From Apoderus coryli (lineage: Eukaryota > Arthropoda > Insecta > Coleoptera > Attelabidae): DNA of 64,000 nt. Below, piece after piece: positions 53,855 through 64,000 of the stretch. A program made the position numbers and the translations under genes. The stretch's first letter is position 1; each line of letters begins with the position of its first letter. The stretch covers positions 15,934,001 through 15,998,000 of the forward strand of contig OU452204.1 of the NCBI GenBank assembly GCA_911728435.2. The letters run 5' to 3'. The notes under the pieces were generated by a model. The model ran no database searches. It was given only the letters and a program-made list of their open reading frames with translations, and was not told the DNA's origin.

Positions 53855-56800
53855 ATGTCTAAACAAGAACCACCACCATACAGCCCACCAGGTCCTGGAT
53901 TTGTTGATCCAAATCACATGTATCCACCACCACACCATGGAATGCCTCCTGCTCAGCAAACAGGTTTGTACTACAGGTTTTTGTAGCAGGACTTTAACAA
54001 TTTATAGAATTACCAATCAATTTCATTTCTCTCGAAATCTGTACAGTTCTCGAAAATCATACAAGAGACCAAAATGTTTCTGAATTAAACAGAGATTCTA
54101 AATTATTATTTAATAGAAAGCCGTGGTGCCTCACAAAAAATTTCGAAAGGCTCAAATTCAGTACGAATCCCAAAAATTTACTATTCTGTAGGAAGCTTCC
54201 ACAAATGCTATAAGCTTTTCATCTTAAAAATTGTTAAAGTTTTTGTAGCAAAAAACCTGATTACAAAATTTAAATTATCATAACATATTATTTTTTTTTC
54301 AAACCAATACTAGTCTAGTTCTAGTTTGTAGCTAACTCCTGCGTCAAATTTACAGAATTTATCCAGAAGTATTGTTTCTTAACTCAGATGACCCACTTTA
54401 CAACCACAAAACGGTCGGTGGCTAGACTGTCACAGCATTCGACCTACCACATATTATGTGCGTCGTCTAATATGGACTCGTACAGCGTACACTCCATGTA
54501 CTCGGACGACAAATAGGCAGAAACACTTTGTTTTAGGGGACGATGCATTTCGAAGAGGAGTGGCTTTTGTGGGTCGGATTTTCGTTGTTTATTCCCCAAA
54601 TCCAGCACTTTAAGGGTCCCATTTTAATACTGCACTGTTAATAATAGTACAGTAATAATCGTACTGCAAACATATCACACACACCTAGTTTTTTGAAGAT
54701 TTCTATGATAAAACACAAGAAAAATATATATGGATCAGCTGATGCAACTATCAACAACTCTCCAAACCCAAGCATCTGATGCTGTGCAGTATTCCAGATG
54801 GGGCGATTTTTCTCGAAAGCCAATCTTGTGGATTTTGTCTTTTCTTTGTACACGTTTCCATATCTTTTCATTATGTACTCGATGTGTATTGAAAATATTC
54901 ATGACCTGCTTGTTAGGTAAAAAATACTGAATCAAATGGGAGAATGCTTTGCGTATTAAAAGACCTTCCCCATTTCCATTTAAAAAAACATTATCAAGAG
55001 CGTCCCCAGCTGTTATTATGAAATTTAAAACTGTCATTGATATGTCAAAAATGTACAACGTGTTCTTATAGTATGTTACGAAATTACATCACAATACACA
55101 AACGATTCAGAAGTTAGAAGGAGGGGGGTGGATTTTTGGTCCTTAAGCCTCAAAAAAGGTTGTAAAATAGTTCGTCTAAGTTAAGCCGCAACCTTCTCTA
55201 GATAATGGCAACAGCGCAATACGGTTAATACACCAGCTTACTCTACATACTCGGCCGTCGGCCGGTGAGCGGTCGCAAACGAAATTATTTGGAAACTATT
55301 TTATAATCGTATTTTGTAACTTACAATTCTAAATTTTTACAAATATTTAAGCAAATTTGGAAATATAGATAGATAGAGTTTAGGTTTATAAGGGCATGTT
55401 TCAGCCTTAAGGCCATCTTCAGATAGTTTTGTCCCTTAACTAAACATATATTCGATCTAAAAATCATTACTATTAAAGTTACTTAGTATGACTAAAATTA
55501 GTCTTTTAATATATTGTTATAATATTTAGTGTAGAAAGGGCATTGTCTATTCGAACACCTGCAACTGTTTATTATAACACTCTTGCTATAATATTTAGTG
55601 TGTTATTGTTTATATTTCAATTATTATATCATATGACACAAGCTTCCTAAACAGAGAGTGCACTGCACTTTCTGTAGTTGTTTATGTTAACAGTCTCTAA
55701 ACAAATCAACGACTGAAATTTAAAAAGGCTGAATTTTCAAGTTTCAATTAGGATGCCGAAAGTAGAGAATACTTGGTCAGGATTAAATTCAATTATTTGC
55801 ATTATTATCGGGTTTTATTTTAATTTACTGTTATTATCCTTACAATATTTTAAATTTAATTTATTTCAGTATTATTTGTGAATTTCCATAACTATACTTT
55901 TGTGTTATACCTACATGAGTTTTTGTGCTTCTGTAAAAGATAAGAGCTCCTAAAAAAAATGTTTAATTAAGTATAGGCTTGTTTTCATATCTTTAAATAC
56001 ATCAACTGGTTATGAATCATTTTCGAGGAAATGATATATGGAGTATTAATGATTAAATTCGTATATATATTATCAGTTACTGATAATCTTGAATAACACT
56101 AATACCTAATTTCTGTTTGTAGTAGGTATCTACCTTGGGTTTAGTTTTATTTATTTAGAATGTTTTAATATTATTAAAGTAAAACCTATTGTTTTAATGA
56201 CCTTCCTTTCTCATTAGTTAGTAAACCAATAAAGCGTTTAAATTTATTTATAAATTCTAAGCAATGCATCACTTGACTGTAGTCGAAAAGGCCATGAGCA
56301 AATAATGCAATAAGGTTCTATCCGGAAGAAGCAAAAACTTAGATTGATAGATAGGTTTACTGACCATGTAAACCGCTCTGTTCGTAGGGCTTTATGAACT
56401 TAAAGCTGATATTCCAACACAGGCATGTGGTGCTTTAGCATATTAACTACTGCGACGTCATCTATTCTCTTCGAATACAAAGAAAGAATCAGAACTCTAT
56501 TATTATAAAACCCTATACATGTTTTACTCTCGCTAAAGTTTCATTAATTCAGGACTTAGAATAACATCCTCGATTAAAATTTTCAAGTTCATCGGATTGA
56601 CGAAATGCCACCTTCATAACAAAGATGTGTCCAGAGAGACTTTGCAGTATTGGTTCATTCAATATTGAGGAATCCGTCGCGTCGGAAAGGATTTTTTCTT
56701 CTTCTTTACTCTTTTCTGCCTTGATCTTCAAATTACATCAATAGCATCATCTGCTACATATTGGAAAGATGCTGGAAACTTTAAAAATTGTCAGTAGAAA

Positions 56801-59800
56801 AGTATAGAACAATCTAAAACTAGAACATGTGCATTGGGACTAAGATAAAACAGTTGATTATGTTGAGATAATAAATTCTCATTTGAAGAACCTTCTGATA
56901 TGCATACTGCTTATGGTGCAACCCATTGCAATGCAAGAGAAGCAGCACGCTTGTACGAAGAACGCCGCCAACCTGATCATACAACCTTCGTTGCCTTAGT
57001 GGTAGTGTTGCCTGCTTGTTTGCACTCAGACTTTTATCTAAATTTTCTGCAAAATGTTTTGTATCGTATCGTTAGAAATAACAACGTGTACTTTCAAGAT
57101 GATAATGCACCTCCAGACTTCTGATCTTAACCCTCTGGAAACCACCAGATGGTTTTGGATATAGATCCTGTGGTTTTTAGGGCAGAAATGCATTAGCTGG
57201 CTTTTGGAAGAATTGATTATTTACAATTGATGGCTTCTAGCTTACAAGCTAATTGAATCAAAATTCTCCTTCAATTTTTGGTTGACGATATAGACTTCCC
57301 GAGAGGGAAACGAACAGAAAACAGGATTATCATCCTCAAAACAATTAAGTTTGCAATGTTTAACAGATTTAGAAAAATCTGCGGTGTAGAGCAGGAATGA
57401 AATGGGGCCAAGTACGCTGCCCTGTGGAACCCCAGATGTTATGTATTCGGACTAAGGATCAAATTGAGAATTATTTCTTATATTTAAACGCTTTTAACAA
57501 AAAATGTGGAAAAAAATATACACAAACCTCGTAAGAAAAGTTTTAGTTCTACTCAACTTGTCGCAAATAGTTTTCCGAGATATTTTTACAGAATTTCCCT
57601 TTATTATTCCAAGAGAAACTACTAAATTTTGACATCTGAGCACTACTGTCAATACACCATTTAACATAAACTGTTTTTCTTTTAATTAACCACATATTAT
57701 ATATTTAAATGGCTGCAGGTCCTGTCAGAGGTACTTAAAATAAATTTATGTATCCGCTTCATATAAGAAAAATAATTAAAATTTCTTTTGATAAATGATT
57801 TATTTAAATTTTTGAAATTTCAGTTGTCGTAACAACACAGATGATACCAGTTCCGCTGGGTGATCAACCAACAGCTACAATGTGTCCATATTGTCACGCA
57901 CAAATTGTGACATCAGTGGAGACAGAACCAAATACTAAAACACATTTGTTTGCACTTCTATTGTGTCTTTTTGTGTAAGTAATATTAGACTAGTGAATGA
58001 ACAGATTAACAGATTCAAATTACGTAGCTCTAGTTCGTCGGCCTCGGGCTTTTTTCTTTACATACCAAAAGTTGTATATTACGAAAAAATATTATTGTAA
58101 ATCGTATTTTATCATAATCAAAGTCCCATGACATGGGATAATGTTTTAGAGCATCCAACGGCAACATTTTAGCTTTTACAATTGCACGAAAAGCTGGGGC
58201 AGTAAAAGTCCAGCTGCAAATAGGCAGCGATGAATTGTTGTCGAATTACGGATGACGAATAATTGGGTTTTATTCGTTCTGCTTTTTTTATCAGGGTTAT
58301 GGTGTCGCCAGAAGTCAAACCTTCGGAGCCAAATGATTTATGTTTAATCAATCTTCGGTTAATTGTGTATATAATTATATAATTAATTATAATATAATTA
58401 ATTATAATATAATTGCTAAAACAAAATATCATGACAACAAAAGCGTACAAATTACAAAGTAATACCTTGTCTAGTCGTTCATATTATATAAAACAATAAA
58501 GTCATTTTCAACCTAATTGAATACACATAACAAATAACTTGATCTACACAATACGAATAAATAAATAACTTTATCACATTTCAGTGGTAGAAAATTCTTA
58601 ATGATATACATCGTCGTTGTTCTTAATTTAAGTAGCCTTATAAAAAAATTACAACTAAAAAACATAAATATATCCTATCTCGGATTATACTTGTATACAG
58701 TCAGGCCAAATTTCAGTGTACATTATTTTATATTACCATTCATTCAGAAGCTCAAATGAACAGCAAGCAAGCATCACAGTGCTTCTTCCCAACACAACTT
58801 CCCTGATCTGTTAATAGTATTCAATTTTAACATTTTAATTTGTGAGTAGAGCAGAGTAAATGATGCTTAGGTTCATTGTGTCAGTTCTAAAATTGACCGA
58901 TTTTTCTTTAAATTTGTTGATGTGGAGCATCTCTGATAATGCTCTCTTTTTATAATTAGTCTCGCGGTCCAAAATGCTTGTGTTATCAAAGTCGAAACAG
59001 TGATTTGTTTCGAAGTGGTGGTTTGACAGGGCTGTTTTTGTACTTGAGTCTAGCTTTTCTGGGCGGCAATCATTAGCGTGTTGTTTAAGTCTTTGATGTA
59101 ATCTATTCTTTGTCATACGAATGTAAATCTTTTCACAATCCTTACACGGTATGGAGTATACTACTTCAGAAATACTCTGTCTAGGGTCCCTATCCTTCAA
59201 GCTTGTGAACAAATTCTGTACTTTTTTCTTTGAATACGTTACGATATTAGAATTAGGGGTCTGTCAGCATTTGACCAATTTATTGCTAAGTGCATTTACT
59301 TGGGGGATTTTCAGGTATTTCTTGTGTTTGGCATCCGACAAGTTTTCCGGATGTCGGTCATGATTATTATGTAAAATAAAATTAACAATGTTTTTTGGGT
59401 AGCCATTTTCAGACGCGATCTTTATAATTTCATTAAAATTCTTTTCATGAAATTTAGGGTGGGATAACCTGAGAATTCTATTTTTGAAAGATTTAATAAC
59501 AGCTATCTTCTGATGCAAAAGGTGGGTAGATTTGAAGTTAAGAATCTTGGTCGATGAAGTCGACTTTCGGTACCAATCAGTTATGAGTAGGTTAGTAGTG
59601 TCTTTAATTACTAAAGTATCTAAGAAGGGGATCGAATTGTTTTTTCCATTTCGAAAGTGAATTGTAGATTATTATTGTAACTATTGAAATGTTGTAAGGT
59701 TATTGTTTCTTGATGTTTAGGAATACAAGTGATGATATCATCAACATAAATAAATATAAAAGGTAAGCTGAACGGTAGGCTCGGAATCACACTACTTAGA

Positions 59801-61562
59801 AGTTCATGCATACATAAATTTGCCAATATGGGAGACAAAGGGTTACCCATTGCACTACCAAACGTTTGTGAATAGAATTTGTTATCAAATGAAAAGTAAC
59901 TGTGCAATGATGTTTTCAAATTTAGTTTTATCTATATCAGTGAACCCATTAATGTCCGTCCCATATCTATCAATGGTCCGCAATACAATATCTTTAGAAA
60001 TATTAGTGAAAAGCGAATCTACATCCAGGGATATCAACACATAATCCTCCGGAATTTGACAGGATCTGATCTTGCTAACAAATTCAAAGGAATTTTTTAC
60101 TGAATAAGTAAATTTATCACTAATGTTAGTCAGAATGTTGTTCATAAATTGCGAAATCTTGTACAATGGAGACTGTATACACGAAACTATTGGTCTAAGT
60201 GGGAAATTGGTTTTATGTGTTTTTGGTAACAGTAGCGTTGGCTAAAGTTTAGACTTTTGTTTATTTTTGTCCTATACCGACAATTCATGTTTCGAGAAAT
60301 TTATGTTTAATATTTCGTCGCTCAGTTTTTAAGATTCTGATCTTCATAGTAAAGCAATGTTCGACATGATATTTTCGGAAGTAATTAATTGCACTAGTTT
60401 CGATAATTTTGCATGAAAGCGTATTGAGACAGTTCATTTTCAAATATTGGTGAAATAACCAGAGTCCCAAGCAGAAGTACATAAAAAATTATAGTTATTA
60501 TTAATAACGTAATTGTAATAACAATTAATATTTGGTTTAGGCGCTACTTTCGAGCAGTTAGGTTGGGCATCCATTTGATTTGATCTAATTTCTTGAATTA
60601 TATGATCATGATGTGATCCAGTTATTTTTGATGAGCTGTTGCTCTCCCAGTCCTTGCTTCGCCAGTCCTTAAACTGCTGAATGGTTAGTAATTTTCAGTT
60701 TTTTTCATTGTATCCACACCCGTTTTTCTCGCCTGTTTGGCAGTCCATTGATGAATGGTGTTTATTCCAACTGGAATGTGTTTATACCAGTTTTCGGTTA
60801 AAAATAATCTTTCATGTTTGACCTCACTTCTTTTTAGTAAATATTTGGCAATTTTTCATTAAATCCTTAGATAACATTTTTCGTCTTTCCCATAACATTC
60901 ACGAAGTAAATTTTTTGCTGTAAAGTAAGCATTTTAATAAATAAATACAGCGAATTGTCAAATAAGCTTGTCACTATCAGCGCTTACTAAAACAAAAATG
61001 AGTTGTTAATGGGAATTAATTGATGTAAAATAAATTTAATGATTACAAATAAATAAAAGTAGGCCGATTTTTTCGAAAATTGGTATTAGCGGCTGCGTTT
61101 TAGTTTTGAATAACTTTTCCTAGTAACTTATTTCCATATCTTCTCAAATAAGTGCACTTTACTCTTGTACCATTTAAATTTTTTTCAATTTTCTGAACAC
61201 CCCGTATAAGAAATGTTAAATTTTCTATTCCAGTCTTTCTTTAAGAACCAGCAAAACATTTTATCAAGAGTAACTTTTTTCGATAAAATGAAGAATAAGA
61301 AAGTTTTTCCTCTTTTCCTGTGGACATACTGATAGTAAATTTTGATATGAGAATGTAGCCTAACGCTGACGAGCTAAAAGCGGAGACTTTTAATATGTTG
61401 CAGCTATAAAAAAAAAGTATCAAAAACATTTGACTCAACTTTGTCTTTTTTTTGTTTAGATGTTGGCCATGTTGTTGTCTACCATACTGCATGGACTCCT
61501 GCCAAAGCAAGAAGCACTTCTGTCCTAATTGCAAGGCATATTTAGGAACATTCTCGGACTAA
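53855..61562 (+). CDS. LITAF-domain protein (LPS-induced TNF-alpha factor family), 120 or 124 aa
   Basis: Exons: 53855-53963, an optional 12-nt microexon 57719-57730, 57824-57974 and 61460-61562; all GT-AG with consistent phase. The N-terminus MSKQEPPPYSPPGPGFVDP is proline-rich and carries PPPY (residues 6-9), a ligand for Nedd4-type WW domains. The LITAF domain has MCPYC (Cys57, Cys60), the hydrophobic HLFALLLCLF-VCWPCCCLPYC segment (about 77-97) that inserts in the cytoplasmic leaflet, and CPNC (Cys108, Cys111). The four cysteines bind zinc. Family members are monotopic proteins of late endosome/lysosome membranes that recruit ubiquitin ligases and ESCRT partners. Length fits the family. 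Introns of 3.9 and 3.5 kb hold a PLE, LINE and mariner remnants. The microexon, GTCCTGTCAGAG, adds Gly-Pro-Val-Arg and keeps the frame, but its upstream tract is poor in pyrimidines. Confidence 0.9.
55392..55428 (-). ncRNA. Hammerhead-like motif
   Basis: Minus strand: core CTGAAGA (55422-55416), U, stem II GGCC-UUAA-GGCU, GAAAC (55402-55398), AUG, but then C where U is needed to close stem III. Probably an inactive relic in LITAF intron sequence. Confidence 0.4.
55430..56880. other. LITAF intron sequence, no recognisable feature
   Basis: AT-rich, with short unsupported open frames only. Confidence 0.5.
56890..57125 (+). pseudogene. Insect DDE transposase remnant (DUF4817-type HTH)
   Basis: The frame reads HTAYGATHCNAREAARLYEE and RRQPDHTTF, the N-terminal helix-turn-helix of an insect Tc1/mariner-like transposase, then jumps to FLQNVLYRIVRNN and VYFQDDNAPPDF, the second catalytic Asp segment. 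The middle of the protein is deleted. It lies in the LITAF intron. Confidence 0.6.
57250..57460 (-). pseudogene. LINE RT palm fragment
   Basis: Minus frame: EYITSGVPQGSVLGPISFLL, then YTADFSKSVKHCKLNCFEDD. The catalytic YADD appears as FEDD. A short dead fragment in the LITAF intron. Confidence 0.55.
57980..58830. other. LITAF intron sequence with short AT-rich tandem repeats
   Basis: AATTAATTATAATAT-type repeats lie at 58366-58412. A less AT-rich stretch at 58190-58330 has an open minus frame (SGDTITLIKKAERIKPNYSS) that I cannot assign. Confidence 0.45.
58835..60240 (-). mobile_element. Penelope-like element with RT and GIY-YIG domains
   Basis: Minus strand, in order: LPKTHKTNFPLRPIVSCIQS (RT start, about 60230), VLISLDVDSLFTNIS (first catalytic Asp motif), YSQTFGSAMGNPLSPILANL, catalytic FIFIYVDDIITCI, IPFLDTLVIKD and WYRKSTSS, then the linker and the GIY-YIG domain VVYSIPCKDCEKIYIRMTKN with LHQRLKQHANDC, ending at a stop at 58835. 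The GIY-YIG Gly is Arg here (IYIRMT). Two frameshifts (about 59640 and 59910) and one in-frame TGA (59264-59266) show decay. The 5' end is truncated. It lies in the LITAF intron and belongs to a different family from the PLE at 9036. Confidence 0.88.
60570..61210 (-). mobile_element. Tc1/mariner remnant with one terminus
   Basis: TGAACACCCCGTATA at 61195-61209 is a mariner-type right end. About 270 bp to its left the minus strand holds MLTLQQKIYFVNVMGKT, resembling the start of a transposase HTH; the rest is unreadable and the second end was not found. Confidence 0.4.
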
Positions 61563-62690
61563 ACAGACAGAGCGTGATGTTATTCTACAAATATATATTT
61601 TATACTTTTTTGTACAGTGTTTTCCACTGAAACACTTTTTTATACGTTCTATTCTAGTATTATAATTATGGTTATTAAGGTTTACAAAAATTGGGATATA
61701 CATTTTACATTGTAAAGTACGTTATAGGTATTCAGGGTTATAACCAGAGTTCTCTGCGGCAGGATGTTAAAATATTTTACTTGATACTTTATGAAATGGC
61801 ACGTACTTTTATATTTAATCATGTATTAGTATTAAGATATCTATAAACTATCCTTACTTTAATACATTACTGCCAATGACTAATCTATTCGATAAAATCT
61901 CAGGTAACTTTTTAGTCATCTTGTTGTCAAAAACGACGCCATTCAACAATAACTTTATCTTGATGAAACACATGGTCAGGGAAGTCAGTATAACTTTATT
62001 TCATTGTGGTAAAATAATTACTCCCTCACTAGCTACGACCCTGGATATAGAGATCTTGATATATATGAGTTATCGATATTTCCTCCTCTCCTTTATAAAA
62101 CACATAATTATCACTTAATTACAAGAATGCTAGTCTTGCTTTGCTGAAATGTTGATAAATAATAGATTTCAATCAAGTAATTTTTAAATATGTAAAGTAA
62201 CAATAAAAATGATAATAAAATAAGGCCTTATCAAATTAATATGAGAGAAAAATGTTTTTTTTTTAATCAATTTAAAATTTATATATTACGAATCGCAAAG
62301 AAGGACTAGCATTAAAAAAACTTCCAGCTTAATTTAATTAATAAATTAAATGTAATTAAGATATGAGAAAAATGTTTTGAAAATTTTTAAGCTTAAATTT
62401 ATACAAAATATCTAAATGCAATATTTGTTATAATGTTAATTATTGTTTTTAATATTTATAGAGTATTTTCCAATATACCTACATAAATATATGTTTATCT
62501 TAGTTATATTCCGTAAAATTATTATTTGTGATATGAAACAACAAATTTAAATTTATTATATTTATACATATTCAAGTGCTTTGAATAAAGAACACTTTAA
62601 GAAGAATTTGTTTTTCTGAAATTATTACAAAATATTACATTCTAGAAGCGTTTTCATGCGACAAAACCTGTTATTCCAATAGTTTAAGTA
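61563..62690 (+). other. 3' UTR and downstream region of the LITAF gene
   Basis: AT-rich sequence after the stop. Candidate poly(A) signals AATAAA lie at 62202-62207 and 62584-62589; either could end the transcript. No other feature is visible. Confidence 0.5.
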
Positions 62691-62691
62691 G

Positions 62692-62990
62692 TTACCGGGC
62701 AACAACAAAAATAACGATACGGGAAATACTTTTCGTTTTAAAAATCATATTAGCTACTTCAATTTCATTATGAACAATTTCTTCAATGTATTCTTCAGCA
62801 ACAGTTGCCCAGTTCCATCCCCCATGCCTCTTTAAATTAGTCAAATCTGCGCCAAAGTCAGCCAAAATTCCAGAGGATCGGCGAAACAATGCCCTATACC
62901 TTTATTCTCCACAATTTGGTAAATTTAAATATTTGGCAACAATTTGCGGCATTTTACCAAACTGAGGAATTCCTATTATTTGTTTGCACC
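62692..62990 (-). pseudogene. Tyrosine recombinase (Crypton-type) C-terminal fragment
   Basis: Minus strand: FGKMPQIVAKYLNLPN (about 62950-62900), then, after a shift, HCFRRSSGILADFGADLTNL and KRHGGWNWATVAEEYIEEIV. This is the C-terminal catalytic region of a tyrosine recombinase: HxxRR (Arg), HGGW (His) and the nucleophile Tyr in EEYIEE. Such domains occur in Cryptons and related insect elements, which integrate by site-specific recombination. The N-terminal part is lost. A second, shorter copy lies at 26735-26835. Confidence 0.7.
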
Positions 62991-63019
62991 TTTTTCCGAT
63001 TTGGTATTTAAAGCCCTTT

Positions 63020-63620
63020 CTAATAACAACTGGATGAACTGCTGGGGAAATAGAGATCGTCTACAGATTTGTTGGCGGCGTACTCTTCAACCTTCGTAGA
63101 CTTCAAGCTGGGACGAAGATCGTATCCAGATCAGTCATTGCGACCATAATAGTCTGTTATAGTATGAATTAAAACTAAAACTGCGTCAAAAACAATTGGA
63201 CAAAGATCATATTCATATTTGGCCCACGCCTTTATGACAGTGTTCCTGAGTATATTAGAAAATCAAACAGTAGGGGAATGTTCAAAACACAAGTTAGGAG
63301 GTGGATGTTATCTGGTCCAAGAAGATTATTTTACAGACTAGTGGATTGATTAGCACGGTGCTAAGTTTACATTATGAATTTTGTTTTGCCTTCCAAAAAT
63401 GGTCATGTGATGGTAATATTTTGTTTGATTTACTTTGATTTAATTTAATTAGCGCTTGTATACAAGGCGAAAAATCAGACCACGCACAAATCATTAAGTT
63501 GATTTCTGTGGTAAGATTGATTGTTTGTCTACCAGTGTTGTGAGTGACAAAGTTTTATGTTCATTAGTATAACTGTAACTGAATTGTATGTTACTATATT
63601 GGTTGAATAAACATTATTAT
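63020..63620 (+). mobile_element. LINE 3' fragment
   Basis: Shifted frames give DHIHI.GPRLYDSVPEYIRK and SNSRGMFKTQVRRWML, typical of ORF2 C-termini. The 3' end has AATAAAC and a short (TTA)n near 63605-63620. Confidence 0.45.
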
Positions 63621-63719
63621 TCAAAATTCAAACATTTAAATTTTACGCGCGTCATCTCTGTGCGCATGACTTCCCGCTTTATCCTTGCCGACCAATTAAG
63701 TGCCAGCATGTGCAGAGCG

Positions 63720-63745
63720 TACAGGGTGTATTTTTGCGTCTGAAA
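63720..63745 (+). repeat. Mariner-type terminus
   Basis: TACAGGGTGTATTTTTGCGT resembles the left end of Tc1/mariner elements in this window. Its partner may lie outside. Confidence 0.3.
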
Positions 63746-63894
63746 GTCCGAAAGCGGCCTTCTGTTATGGCCATGGCGGCGAATAGACGCAGTGAAATGT
63801 TCATCAGTGTTTTATATATATTTTTTTTCCTAATGACTTACAGACAATAGATAGCGGTTAGCGTTCATAATTATAGTACTAGGTTAATAATCCA

Positions 63895-64000
63895 TACTAA
63901 TAATAACGAAGATCTTCAATATATTATACTAAACGCATTTACCAACGCGTACAAGAGTATCGGGCTAGAACTGAATATTAAGTCTCTACCAGACTGTGGC
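63895..64000 (+). pseudogene. RTE-like RT fragment at the window edge
   Basis: The frame NEDLQYIILNAFTNAYKSIG followed by LELNIKS resembles the region after the catalytic YADD in RTE-type RTs (EDLQ...F...YK..GL.LNI.KT). The remainder is outside. Confidence 0.4.

Noticed and set aside
53658..54083. 141-codon plus-strand open frame
   Set aside because: It overlaps the first LITAF exon in another frame and runs through both introns; the LITAF frame has the domain and splice sites.

Overview
The window is a TE-dense, AT-rich stretch of an animal nuclear genome, most likely an insect. The evidence is spliced genes with GT-AG introns, a LITAF-domain gene, Tc1/mariner transposons, Penelope-like elements (PLEs), a Ty3/gypsy gag and several non-LTR retrotransposon families. 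A beetle is my guess only; nothing in the sequence proves the order.

Host genes are few. On the minus strand at the left edge is the first coding exon of an unrecognised gene (1-110). Next to it is a reconstructed six-exon minus-strand gene (2034-13307, 495 aa, Q/N/H-rich, function unknown) with a poly(A) signal at 1919-1924. A possible myristoylated-protein first exon lies at 31109-31210 on the minus strand. On the plus strand a small LITAF-family endosomal/lysosomal zinc-binding membrane protein is encoded by three exons plus a possible 12-nt microexon (53855-61562). Almost everything else is mobile DNA, much of it in introns.

The most striking locus is 22131-23664. Five nearly identical copies (three on minus, two on plus) of a 340-bp unit are arranged as a large inverted repeat, flanked by a 9-bp target duplication and inserted in a dead Ty3/gypsy element. 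Each unit holds a complete type I hammerhead ribozyme: a CUGAUGA core, a 4-bp stem II, GAAA, a minimal stem III, GUC at the cleavage site and a long interrupted stem I. This is the architecture of an animal retrozyme, a non-autonomous retroelement that spreads through self-cleaving 340-nt RNA. Two PLE copies (9036-12294 and 58835-60240) are also present; PLEs are known carriers of hammerhead motifs and are proposed drivers of retrozymes. At least six further, more degenerate hammerhead-like cores lie elsewhere, one of them in the tail of the first PLE.

Other notable structures are: a Tc1/mariner element with an open transposase frame and about 340-bp essentially identical inverted repeats (9165-11251), nested in a PLE; an array of six hairpins with a constant 17-nt loop and covarying stems (44542-44938) of unknown function; two dense ATTGG-motif arrays flanking the gypsy/retrozyme composite; a mariner-like element of about 3.5 kb split by later insertions (43355-46839); two tyrosine-recombinase (Crypton-type) fragments; two copies of a 450-bp inverted-repeat element sharing a palindromic flank; and many 5'-truncated LINEs, several ending in (TTA)n tracts.
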